Part shown: positions 1 through 8,898 of the stretch, piece by piece | How the letters are laid out: every line of letters begins with the position of its first letter | Numbering within the stretch: position 1 is the stretch's first letter | DNA from: Sanchytrium tribonematis | Lineage: Eukaryota > Sanchytriomycota > Sanchytriomycetes > Sanchytriales > Sanchytriaceae | Direction of reading: 5' to 3' | DNA: 20,652 nt | Assembly (NCBI GenBank): GCA_018985235.1 | Contig: JADGIG010000096.1 | Coordinates: 1 to 20,652, forward strand | Made by a program: the position numbers and the translations under genes | Notes under the pieces: generated by a model | Told to the model about the DNA's origin: nothing | The model's database searches: none | What the model saw: only the letters and a program-made list of their open reading frames with translations

Positions 1-1416
1 CATTTATATTATTGTATGATAAATCAATGGTTTTCGAAGAATCTGGAAATGTCAAATTTGCCAAATCAGCATTCAAATTATTGCTTGAAAGATTCAAGTA
101 GACGACTTTGTTATTTAAACTCGGGATTTGACCAGACAGCTTGTTGTGCGATACATCCAATAAAACAAGTTGTGGTCCCAATGCTGGAAGAGATCCATTC
201 AGTGCATTGTTATTCGCACTAAAGCTTGTCAATGAATTTGTAAAAATAGGCAAATCCCCAATTAATTTGTTTTTGTTGGCAGAAAATGAAGTAATTGAGT
301 TCAAGGGAGGAATGGATCCTGTAATTGAGTTGTTGTCTGCAGAGAATGTCGTAAGAGAATCTGGGAACGGAGGCAAGCTTCCTGTAAATTTGTTGTTGGA
401 AATATTGAGTGTCTGGATTCCTGGTAAAATAATCTCGGCAGTCAAAGGACCCTCAAGTAGATTGTTGGAAATATCCAATGACTTGTAGTGACTGTAAAAG
501 TCTAGTGGGAAATCCCCTCTCAATAAATTGTTGCTGATGTTCAATGTTTGCATCCTGGAAAGATATTCCAACGATGAAATATCCACAGTTCCATTTAATT
601 TCAATCCACTCCAGTTTATTCCCAATACAGCATTTGTGATATTCTCGCATTTGACACCAGCAGCATTGCAGCAATTGGAGGATACCTGCTTGAAAAGTAA
701 AGGGTTGGAAGCATTCATATTCAAATTCTGCGCAAATGTCTTGACATATTGGCAGTCTGTGTCTTGCATTATTCCAGCTCTATCGCAAGTCCCAGGTATA
801 ATAGCTGTTTGGGATAAAGATAGTGGATTAGCCCCCATAATTCCATTCATATTGCCGCGAATATTTTGCTAATTTGCGTGTTATATACGTAGATAAATTT
901 GATTGCATTAAAATAGAGGCTACCTGTGAGACTGCCACAATACAAAACATTCAGGTAAAACATGTTCTTTGTAAACGCGTTCTTAGGAAACGATCCAATA
1001 ATATCAACATAACCCAGGTTCAAGTTAGTCAAACTTTTTGGCATTTTGAAGCTAGATGCATTAAAATGGAGTGTGCCACCCAAATTAGCGTATACATTTA
1101 TGTCCGCTAGAGAATCTTGAAGACTATCTGGAAATGTTCCGCTTAGACTTTGGTAGTCCACCTTGAAAAATTGTAAATTTGTCAAGGTACGAAAAGCTGT
1201 AAAATTAATGAACCCATTTAATCCACCACCCCAATTGATGCCATTAACTCTTCCATTGGCATCACAACTTGTTCTTCCAGTATCCTTGCAGCAGTCCGTA
1301 CTCAAACTTGCCCAGTTAGATGGTTGAACTTGTGGCATGTTCATATTGTATGCAAGTTGAATCGCGTTGGCGCAATCAGCACTAATAGCTCCAAAAGCAA
1401 ACTTTAAAAACAACAT
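1..1416 (-). CDS. LRR ectodomain protein, 5' part; frame broken near 850; runs off left edge
   Basis: Paralog of the LRR genes at 2143 and 19788. The ATG at 1416 opens a short hydrophobic leader (MLFLKFAFGAISA) followed by the family cap: DC, then NMNM, DCC near residue 43, a Cys in RTSCD and a conserved W. This frame ends at a TGA at 847-849. The next frame (-1/+2) is then open from about 850 to position 1. It encodes the second cap (QDTDC, SNCC, VKC, INWSG) and then LRR repeats with LxIxxN and GxxP spacing. Compared with both paralogs, 10 nt are missing around the break. Removing a 20-nt GTATAT...TAG segment at 869-888 would also restore the frame. The gene could therefore be a frameshifted pseudogene or have a novel intron. 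Presumably it was a secreted or membrane surface protein; the C-terminus lies outside the window. Confidence 0.75.
869..888 (-). other. candidate 20-nt intron in the left LRR gene
   Basis: On the minus strand this reads GTATATAACACGCAAATTAG. It starts with the same GTATAT as the two supported 19-nt introns of this window and ends in TAG. Removing 20 nt gives exactly the frame change needed to pass the TGA at 847-849. Against it: the segment lies where the paralogs have coding sequence (the unspliced reading YNTQISKIF resembles HTGVKKIF), and the ATTnATGTAG tail of the other introns is absent. Confidence 0.3.
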
Positions 1417-1550
1417 TTCTTTTTGGTTTCTTGCCTTTCAAGCCACATAAATTTCAAAAGAGTTCAAGAGCAGTCTAGGCCTCTTCAAGTGAGTTTATGA
1501 GATTAAAAACATCAGAATAGTTGCTCTATCGAAAAACATCTCAAATCAGA

Positions 1551-1578
1551 ATTACTTGACCAGTATTACTTGACCGGT
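1551..1578 (+). repeat. 14-bp tandem duplication
   Basis: ATTACTTGACCAGT is followed directly by ATTACTTGACCGGT, two 14-bp units with one mismatch. It lies in the spacer between the divergent LRR gene (start 1416) and the small membrane-protein gene (start 1624), so it could sit in a shared promoter. No function is visible. Confidence 0.8.
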
Positions 1579-1623
1579 ATTGTATTATGTAATGAAAAAT
1601 ATGTCATTACCCATCTCTTGTAT

Positions 1624-1998
1624 ATGACAGCAGATTCTAAAACGTCTTGCATCAATTCTAGAAAGTCGGCGCTTTTCTTTTCCGGATTATCGATGTGTTT
1701 AGCAATTCTCCAAGCTGTTCTTGGATTCATGTCAGTTGTATTAATATTTCCATCAATTATCACTTTGATACTTGTATTTCTAACTCTGTTGCTAGAAATT
1801 CCATCACCGTCGATGAAATGGTTGCAAATAAGACTTGTCAAAATAATGTTTTATTTGCTCACAGCGATTATTTACTTGACACCATTTATGGCCATATTTT
1901 TTATCAATTACGCTGTGGGTGTTTTGAATCTTATAGTTTGTATATTTCTCTTGGGATCTCATTTTGAAAAATCGGGAAAATCGAATTCTGGTGTATAA
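1624..1998 (+). CDS. small four-helix membrane protein, possibly COPI-associated/TVP15-like
   Basis: The protein has 124 residues from the first in-frame ATG. The frame stays open upstream to 1507 but has no ATG there. After a short polar N-terminus there are about four hydrophobic segments: residues ~16-38, 41-58, 72-92 and 93-110. A Glu-containing loop (LLEIPSPSMKW) separates helices 2 and 3, and a short polar tail follows. This layout, with the E-x-PSP loop between helix pairs, resembles the COPI-associated/TVP15 family of Golgi membrane proteins, but the match is weak and is an inference. The stop TAA is part of an AATAAA at 1997-2002, so the 3' UTR is probably very short. The opposite strand also has ORFs of 91 and 68 codons, but their composition is less protein-like. 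Confidence 0.5.
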   Translation: MTADSKTSCINSRKSALFFSGLSMCLAILQAVLGFMSVVLIFPSIITLILVFLTLLLEIPSPSMKWLQIRLVKIMFYLLTAIIYLTPFMAIFFINYAVGVLNLIVCIFLLGSHFEKSGKSNSGV

Positions 1999-2142
1999 TA
2001 AATGGTTCAAAATTTTTGAAGGATGAGCGAGGTAATTATTTTTTGCATCATATTGACCCTATTTCAAATAATGACACTATTTTCTAAAAGCAGGAATCCA
2101 AGATAGTCTATTTAATTGCGGTGAATATTTTAAATAGTAATA

Positions 2143-4182
2143 ATGTGGCTCGTTTTACGCTTGATGTTGCTTTCAAATTTAGTTTTTGGAATAAATTCAG
2201 ATTGCTTGAATGTAATTCAACTTGCTTATAACATGAACATGGCCAATGCCGAACCAAGTAATTGGGCCAGTTTGAATGCAGATTGTTGTCAAGATACAGG
2301 AAGAACTGTTTGTGATTCCAATGGGCGGGTAACGTGGATCAATTGGGTAGGCGGACTAAGTGGGTTTTTTAACTTTACTGCGTTTTTAAGTTTGACTTCT
2401 TTAGAGTCCATTAATTTGCCTTTTCAAAGCTTGAGTGGCACATTTCCGGATAGACTACAGGATTCCCTAATTCACTTTAGTCTATATTCCAATTCAGGGG
2501 GCGCGACATTAAATGCTCCAACATTCAAGGCACCTAAATACATTACACATTTGGATCTTGGCTATGTTAACATTGTTGGAGGGTTTTCAAAGGATGCGTT
2601 TCCAAAAAGTTTGATATCGATCAACTTTTTGAGATGCGGCAGCCTAACTGGCAACTTGTACCTTTATGCGCCAACCTCTGTGCAGCTTCTTCACACAGGT
2701 GTCAAAAAAATATTTGTTGTAGATCCGAGTAACTTAAGTGGTGACATGTCATACTCCCAATTATCTACCTCACAAACAAACTACTTACCTGGAGGGTGTG
2801 ACAGAACCGGAATTATTCAGGACACTGACTGTGGGCATCTTAAAACCTTTGCCCAAAACCTTAATTTAGATACTGTCAATGCTACGCTGTTTGGACAAGT
2901 TTCAACTAATTGCTGCATTGCTATGGGTGTCAAGTGTGAAATAAATTCAAATAGCATCGTGGAAATCAATTGGAGTGGATTGGGTCTTGATGGAATGGTG
3001 GACATTTCATCGTTGGAGTATTTATCGAAGTTGCAGTCCTTGAATATTAGTAGCAACCAGTTAACGGGTAAGTTTCCATTGGACTTTTATAGCCATTTTC
3101 AATCATTGGACATCTCAAATAATTTGTTTGAAGGTCCTTTAACAGAAATTATTTTACCTGGAATACAAACACTTGAAATTTCTGGAAATCGATTTACAGG
3201 TAACCTTCCAATACTTCCAGATTCCTTAACAAAATTTGTTGCTGCAAACAATGCTCTGACGGGTCAGATCCAGGCATTTCCTAATTCGCTCACAATATTT
3301 ATTATAGACAATAACTTTGTGAATGGATCTATTCCATCTCTCAATTCTGTTGTAACATTTTCTGCAACTAGAAATAAGCTTTCTGGGAATTTGCCCACTT
3401 TCACAAACACATTAACAAGCTTTGCTGCAGCTTCAAACAAGCTAAATGGATCTATCCCAGCTTTAGGACAGTTTATGAGATCTCTAGATGTTTCACAGAA
3501 TCAATTATCTGGTCAATTTCCAACACTTAATTTGAGAATAATTAGTTTAAATATTTCAAGAAATAGACTGAATGATGATGTGACAAATGTTGCCTTTCCA
3601 AATTCGATGAAAATTGTTGATTTATCATTTAATAACTTAAACGGAATACCAACATTGAAGTCACCCTCATACGTGGATTTAGGGAACAATGCTTTGAACA
3701 CTGTTGTGTTTTTGAGTACCAGTTATCTAATATATTGTAATTTGATCAACAATCCGATGGATGTTGAAATTCCAATTTGCAATTATTATACATCCAGGGT
3801 AAATACCTTGACTTCTCTCATTCCAGATACAATAAGCAGCATTTCAACTACACCGACTAACAGTATTTTGGTAACTATTGCTACTAGGCCCTTGAAAGTG
3901 TCGCATAGTTTGCAAGGTACCTCATTTATCACAAATGATGTCCAATCGTCGCGATGGACCTCAACACATCTTTCCAACTTGACTACTGTTAGTATTTCGC
4001 GATATCGATTTGGGAAATCTAATTCAATGCAGCTTATTTTAAGCTTGTCAATTGTCATCCGTATTGCAATAAGTGGTATACTTTTAGGCATGTTTGTAAC
4101 TAAAATTCCATGGAGCCATATATTTAGACACAACAGAGGGAACAGAAAAATTATTATGGGGACTGCAGGTAGTTATCAATAA
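2143..4182 (+). CDS. LRR receptor-like membrane protein, complete
   Basis: A complete 679-residue protein. Residues 1-19 form a signal peptide (MWLVLRLMLLSNLVFGINS). Two N-terminal cap modules follow. The first has C21, C48-C49 and C57 with a following W. The second has C230, C257-C258 and C265 with W277. Each cap has the form DC-x(n)-NCC-x(6)-C-x(n)-INW, as in LRRNT caps of plant-type LRR proteins. Residues ~280-550 carry irregular LRRs of about 21-24 residues (LxISxNxLTGxFP style). A Ser/Thr-rich stretch, a transmembrane helix at ~631-651 and a short basic tail end the protein, with no kinase domain. A surface receptor or adhesin is the likely role; the ligand is unknown. It is convergent with the NadR-PnuC gene 78 bp away. 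The stop TAA lies inside AATAAA at 4178-4183. Confidence 0.85.
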   Translation: MWLVLRLMLLSNLVFGINSDCLNVIQLAYNMNMANAEPSNWASLNADCCQDTGRTVCDSNGRVTWINWVGGLSGFFNFTAFLSLTSLESINLPFQSLSGTFPDRLQDSLIHFSLYSNSGGATLNAPTFKAPKYITHLDLGYVNIVGGFSKDAFPKSLISINFLRCGSLTGNLYLYAPTSVQLLHTGVKKIFVVDPSNLSGDMSYSQLSTSQTNYLPGGCDRTGIIQDTDCGHLKTFAQNLNLDTVNATLFGQVSTNCCIAMGVKCEINSNSIVEINWSGLGLDGMVDISSLEYLSKLQSLNISSNQLTGKFPLDFYSHFQSLDISNNLFEGPLTEIILPGIQTLEISGNRFTGNLPILPDSLTKFVAANNALTGQIQAFPNSLTIFIIDNNFVNGSIPSLNSVVTFSATRNKLSGNLPTFTNTLTSFAAASNKLNGSIPALGQFMRSLDVSQNQLSGQFPTLNLRIISLNISRNRLNDDVTNVAFPNSMKIVDLSFNNLNGIPTLKSPSYVDLGNNALNTVVFLSTSYLIYCNLINNPMDVEIPICNYYTSRVNTLTSLIPDTISSISTTPTNSILVTIATRPLKVSHSLQGTSFITNDVQSSRWTSTHLSNLTTVSISRYRFGKSNSMQLILSLSIVIRIAISGILLGMFVTKIPWSHIFRHNRGNRKIIMGTAGSYQ

Positions 4183-4260
4183 ATTTGTAAACCAAAATCA
4201 TCTAGAATATCATGGTTATGTCTCGCAAATGTAATTATTTTAAAATTTTGGACAATTTAT

Positions 4261-5997
4261 TTACTTTATTTTCATCCAGCAGTATAGCCCATAAAACGAA
4301 TTCAACAAAAAGAATGACCACATGATTAATATATTGATGCTGAGTGTATCTGGTAAACTAAACATGATGATTTGTAAGATATTGACAAGAATCCAGACAT
4401 ACCATTGCTCAGAATATCTAAAAGAAAGTAGTATCTGAGCACAGACGCTTAGTGAAGTGGTTAATGCATCTAGAGATCTTGCAAATGTATTTTCTTCAAA
4501 GGCGTATACACCAGTGACTGCCACTGCAAATTCTCTTATTTCGTAGTAAAGTCCGAGGCACAAAGTAAACCCGAATAGTACAAGAACTGCCCAGTATTTG
4601 AGTTTCAAATTTGGATTTCTTTCAACGATGGAATGGACTAGTTTTGATTTCCATTGCACTGCACCTACAAATTGTAAAGGAAGAAAAAACAATATGTTGA
4701 GCTGAAAGTTGCCAACATATCCAAATGAAATGGAAAATACACCATAGAATATGCAATTAATGATGCCCCAAAAGAAATTGGAAAACAATCTTTTAGCAAC
4801 AAGCACAACACATAAGACTCCACTAAAAGATGCAATACCACTGGTTAAAAAAATGAATGACCTCCAAGAGCTATCACTTTGGTCTGGGGTCCACCAAGAA
4901 AGACTTCGAAGATCAAAAAATGAAAACAAGATACTTGCCAAAGCAAATATAGTCACCCATGCAATTTCTGCCCTATTAAATGATTTCAAGTCCGAAAGAA
5001 CATTGAGAGAAAACTTATTTTCATTTTGAGCAATAACCTCATTAATAATTGTAACTTTTTTAGTATTTCTTGTATTTTGAATGGCTTCAATAGCTTGCAT
5101 TACTCTATTTTCAAGAGTGCCTGTCAAAACCACAAAAGGCTTCCCCGATTGTTGAACCATGTCGATAATTTCTGGTTCCATTTTTTGACGCTGTCCCGTC
5201 TCAAGGTCATCACGAGTTCCATCTTGTACAAAAACACTCTCTTTCAACTCAGATATTAGGTAAAGAGTGGGATAATCTACATCGTATTTAATCTCATGTC
5301 CAAGGTATCTTTTCGCCCATACAAGTGTGGTTGCAGTGTCTGTGTCACAAACGAGTTCGTAGCTATCTGCACATCCACGTTCTAAATCTAATTGCCCTTT
5401 TCGAATATTTAGAAAGTCCTGTTCAGTCCATATTGTTTTGTCTATTTTCTTCTCATAATACTCGCGGCCGTATTCGGGAACGAATGGAATGTCTAAAGAT
5501 TTTGAAACTTTTTCAGCAATCGTAGACTTCCAGGTACTTTCAGATCCAACAATTACATATCGTTGCATGTAAAAGTGCCTGACTGGCATACTTAAATATT
5601 GCCAACAAGACCTAGGATTATTTCTCACTTGTGTGCCAGAAATTGGGAATGTTTTTCGCTCTATATCGACACAAATGTGACGACAACCTAAATATTTAGA
5701 AAAAGGATCTCCGTACTTTTCAGAAGTAAATACAATGTCGATATCGTTTGCTATTTCTTTCACTAGATTCGCCCATAATTGAGAATCATCTGGATCATAA
5801 ACGTCATAAATGGTTCTTACTTGAGCTAGTGGGAATAATTCAGTGACCCAAGACACCCTATGATTTTTGGAAGGGTACTCGTTATCCTTGTAACAAATTA
5901 TGACCAAGACTTCGTCGCTCGATTCAAATGCTTTTCTGATCAAATATTCGTGACCTGCATGTAAGGGATAAAGTTTTCCAATGACGAGAGACTTCAT
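4261..5997 (-). CDS. NadR-PnuC fusion: NMN adenylyltransferase, nicotinamide riboside kinase and transporter
   Basis: A 578-residue protein with three bacterial-type modules. Residues 1-~140 are a nucleotidyltransferase: GKLYPLHAGH at 7-16 and ISGTQVR at 119-125, the HxGH and ISxTxxR motifs of NMN adenylyltransferases. Residues ~147-310 are a NadR-type ribosylnicotinamide kinase: GSESTWKST at 151-159, EYGREYY at 175-181, CDTDTATT at 217-224 and DGTR at 259-262. Residues ~345-575 are a PnuC-like channel with about seven helices; they include FWGIINCIFYG and QWYVWILVN, typical of the family. Together these would import nicotinamide riboside and convert it to NMN and NAD. Oddity: W156 replaces the invariant Walker A glycine, which should impair or abolish the kinase unless it is a sequence error. 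The start is the first ATG of the frame and begins directly at the motif-bearing strand. The fusion and its bacterial families suggest horizontal transfer. Confidence 0.88.
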   Translation of the reverse strand: MKSLVIGKLYPLHAGHEYLIRKAFESSDEVLVIICYKDNEYPSKNHRVSWVTELFPLAQVRTIYDVYDPDDSQLWANLVKEIANDIDIVFTSEKYGDPFSKYLGCRHICVDIERKTFPISGTQVRNNPRSCWQYLSMPVRHFYMQRYVIVGSESTWKSTIAEKVSKSLDIPFVPEYGREYYEKKIDKTIWTEQDFLNIRKGQLDLERGCADSYELVCDTDTATTLVWAKRYLGHEIKYDVDYPTLYLISELKESVFVQDGTRDDLETGQRQKMEPEIIDMVQQSGKPFVVLTGTLENRVMQAIEAIQNTRNTKKVTIINEVIAQNENKFSLNVLSDLKSFNRAEIAWVTIFALASILFSFFDLRSLSWWTPDQSDSSWRSFIFLTSGIASFSGVLCVVLVAKRLFSNFFWGIINCIFYGVFSISFGYVGNFQLNILFFLPLQFVGAVQWKSKLVHSIVERNPNLKLKYWAVLVLFGFTLCLGLYYEIREFAVAVTGVYAFEENTFARSLDALTTSLSVCAQILLSFRYSEQWYVWILVNILQIIMFSLPDTLSINILIMWSFFLLNSFYGLYCWMKIK

Positions 5998-6571
5998 AGT
6001 TTGAAGGGAAATTTTAGAAACCAAGAAATAGAAACATGGTATGGACTTAAGTTTGTTGAACTCATTAACCTTTAATAACCATTTTTAAATTCTTTTTCAA
6101 CAAGTATCTGTTAGATAGCCCTGAAGATATCTTCGATGCATTAGATTGTGAACCATTGTGAACTTCATAACTTCCTTATTGAGGGCGAAAAGAAATATTA
6201 GTACTAAAAGAATATTGGACGGACAGAATGTGCTTTACATATATCATATTGGGACTGTCATAAGTAATTTTTATAAGCAGCAATATGGTTTATTCTATTA
6301 AAAGCACATTAAAATAAAACCTTATCTAATTGTTTGTTTTGATAATGTATAGCTCTAACACCCCCAGTTAAATCAATTCCTATCCTTATTATTCCTTATT
6401 TTTAACCATGTTTCAGTAACTCGACACTTTCTCATTAATAATTCTCCTTTTCTAAAATTACAAGCTCGGAACACTTTTTGACTGCTGGACTTGTCAAGTA
6501 GCTGAGCTGCATCTCCGATCAAAATACGCCTAGCACATCATAAGCATCGCCGTGCCCCTCAAAACGATTTA
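5998..6571. other. intergenic region between divergent genes, no gene seen
   Basis: 574 bp between the starts of the NadR-PnuC gene (-) and the phosphatase-superfamily gene (+). No open frame with coding character, tRNA or repeat was found. It has T- and C-rich tracts around 6355-6480 that could belong to promoters or 5' UTRs. Both flanking promoters must lie here. Confidence 0.6.
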
Positions 6572-8842
6572 ATGAAAAACAAGGGTCCCTCATGGCTTTC
6601 CTCGTGGATTCCACCCTGTCCACCATTCATATCGAAAGCATATAGATCCTTACCCACAATCAATAAGTCCATATTCACCAAATCTATTTTAATTTTGGTT
6701 ATTTTGAATATTTTGATTACCAAGGCGGGGTTCCTAATCAAACATCACATTCATCAGAAATTTCACTATACTTATCATTTATTCTTCACAATGGATCTGG
6801 TGTATTTAATTTTGTTCGCATTGTTTGCTCCATTAAATTCCATTTTCCAATTTATTTATTTTCAACTTATTATTAATATAAATGCCGTATCATGGTTATA
6901 CTGTTTCGAGACTGGTGAAGAAATGTCGTGGTCCCTCATGAGATCTGCATTTGCCAATATTGATAGCATCATGCGAATTGGTGGGGACCAATCCAGATTT
7001 TTATGGATATTCTTTTTATCCTACAATGTGGGCTTATTCCTTGTTTATATCATCCTTTTAAAAATATCCAATAGATATCATCAATATACCCCTTTATTAA
7101 ACAATCCCAGTCCAATAGACTATAAAATATCCAACAAAATTTTGATGCTTTGTTTCATCATTTTTGTATTTCCCTTATTGTTAATTCCAAATAATCAATA
7201 TTTATATCTTTATAGAAATGAGATATTTGAGTCGCATTTTTATTTGGTTGTCACAATATCACATTTATTTAGACTTTTGACGAATCCAATTAGGCCGACT
7301 GTAATTCCAAATTACTCGGTCAAATTGCCACAAGATAGATTATTTAAGAATCTGGTTGTCATTTTATTAGAAACAAGTAGATCTTCCATGATTCCATCTC
7401 AAATTAATGGAACAAACAACAAGTGGTACGAGACACACGGAATACAGCCTGAACTCGTCCCAACCATCACCCCATTTTTAAATTCATTAAATATGGTGAA
7501 TATTCCATTACAGTCTACATCAGGGTACACCATCAAATCCACAGTTTCTACACTTTGTGGCATTTATCCCTTGCCGGTGGATTATACGGTCGAACATGCG
7601 TATACGCCTTACACGCATTGTTTACCAAAATTAATGGATAATAATCAATTCAACACCCATTTTATTCAAACTGCTGATGGCACTTTTGACCATCAACAAG
7701 ATACATTTAAAACAATGGGATTTCAAAATATCATTGGAAAATTAGAAATGAAATCTTATTTTAAAGAGCATCATGAGGATGAACCTGAATTGGTGAACTA
7801 TTTTGGATATTTAGATCATGCCAATTTACCATTTATTGACAGGGCTTGGAATTCAAAGCCAAATGACAAATGTGATAAAAATGAGCATCCGAATGAACAT
7901 CATAGAGAGCATCATAAAAATAGACACACTCGTCATCCTGGAGATCACCATCAGTATCCAAATGCGCCTGTCTTTATTTCTCATATTACAAATACGATGC
8001 ACCATCCATATCATTTTCCAAAATCACATCCTGTAACTAAATATGTCAATTACAATGAGGATTTAAATAATTATTTAAACACTATCCAGTATACAGATGG
8101 ATATTTGAAAGATTTATTTCAATTATTAAATGGGACAGCAAATTCAAATCCGGACGCACCTCCACATCCAGTCAACAATCTTGAAAATACACTTGTTGTC
8201 ATGATTGGAGATCATGGACTTATGACAGGTGAACATGGTCAATTTGGAACCAGTGAAATTAAATATGAAGATGCATTTGAAATACCATGTTTCATTTATT
8301 CTGAACATCCTCAATTTAAAAAAATTCAATCAAAATTAGAATCTAGTATTAAAAATAGTGAATATATTACAAGTTTGGATGTGTTGCCAACCATTATAGA
8401 TTTAATGATGCTGACTGAAAATGATTTGAAATTGAAAAATGCCACTGCGTTGGAAATGCCAGTTGTGAGTCATGTCCAGGAAATGAGTCATACAATGGAG
8501 GGTCATTCTTTGTTAAATCCAGTTCATAATGAATTTAGATTGTCATTTAGTAATCCTGGATTTAGTTGGACAGTCGTGAGATATGGAAAATATAAATTGT
8601 TGGTTAGTCGAACAGATGTGGTGTATTTCGTGGATTTATTAGTGGATCCAACAGAATCAAATCTTATGGTGTATGATGATTTGGAACCATCTGCGGAAGA
8701 GATTAAAGATTGTACATGGCAATCTACAGAAATTAAATGTAGAAAAAAGAATTATTACGAAATAAGTCGAGAAATGCGGGCATATCAAACTAAAATGATT
8801 GTAGATATCATGGGTAAATGGGGGTATGAGAAATATGATTAG
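6572..8842 (+). CDS. membrane-anchored alkaline-phosphatase-superfamily (sulfatase/LtaS-like) transferase
   Basis: A 756-residue protein. The N-terminus has about four to five transmembrane helices (residues ~36-57, 75-100, 142-163, 188-205, perhaps 222-237), followed by an exported catalytic domain from ~255. Motifs fit the sulfatase/phosphoglycerol-transferase fold. LVVILLETSR (261-270) supplies a metal ligand, E267. TSGYTIKSTVSTLCG holds the likely nucleophile T320. MIGDHG (D547, H548) and GEHGQFG (H555) complete the metal site. A classical sulfatase C-x-P-S-R is absent, so a phospho- or phosphoethanolamine-type transferase or hydrolase with a Thr nucleophile is more likely than a sulfatase. 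A His-rich insert sits at residues ~437-461. The substrate is unknown. The gene is convergent with the WH2 gene, 56 bp away. Confidence 0.75.
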   Translation: MKNKGPSWLSSWIPPCPPFISKAYRSLPTINKSIFTKSILILVILNILITKAGFLIKHHIHQKFHYTYHLFFTMDLVYLILFALFAPLNSIFQFIYFQLIININAVSWLYCFETGEEMSWSLMRSAFANIDSIMRIGGDQSRFLWIFFLSYNVGLFLVYIILLKISNRYHQYTPLLNNPSPIDYKISNKILMLCFIIFVFPLLLIPNNQYLYLYRNEIFESHFYLVVTISHLFRLLTNPIRPTVIPNYSVKLPQDRLFKNLVVILLETSRSSMIPSQINGTNNKWYETHGIQPELVPTITPFLNSLNMVNIPLQSTSGYTIKSTVSTLCGIYPLPVDYTVEHAYTPYTHCLPKLMDNNQFNTHFIQTADGTFDHQQDTFKTMGFQNIIGKLEMKSYFKEHHEDEPELVNYFGYLDHANLPFIDRAWNSKPNDKCDKNEHPNEHHREHHKNRHTRHPGDHHQYPNAPVFISHITNTMHHPYHFPKSHPVTKYVNYNEDLNNYLNTIQYTDGYLKDLFQLLNGTANSNPDAPPHPVNNLENTLVVMIGDHGLMTGEHGQFGTSEIKYEDAFEIPCFIYSEHPQFKKIQSKLESSIKNSEYITSLDVLPTIIDLMMLTENDLKLKNATALEMPVVSHVQEMSHTMEGHSLLNPVHNEFRLSFSNPGFSWTVVRYGKYKLLVSRTDVVYFVDLLVDPTESNLMVYDDLEPSAEEIKDCTWQSTEIKCRKKNYYEISREMRAYQTKMIVDIMGKWGYEKYD

Positions 8843-8870
8843 AATTTGACATTCTAATGTCAGTGTATAT

Positions 8871-8876
8871 AATAAA
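8871..8876 (+). terminator. poly(A) signal AATAAA of the phosphatase-superfamily gene
   Basis: AATAAA lies 29 nt after the stop codon of the plus-strand gene. The convergent gene has its own AATAAA on the minus strand at 8893-8898, directly after its stop. The 56-bp spacer therefore serves both 3' ends. Confidence 0.6.
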
Positions 8877-8898
8877 TAGTAATTTAGAATGATTTATT

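Noticed and set aside
453-674. A 73-codon minus-strand ORF with several Cys
   Set aside because: It is an alternative frame of the left LRR gene; the LRR frame through the same bases is open and matches the paralogs.
1566-2010. Two minus-strand ORFs of 91 and 68 codons opposite the small membrane-protein gene
   Set aside because: They overlap in different frames, start on shadow codons and lack the clean hydrophobic pattern seen on the plus strand.
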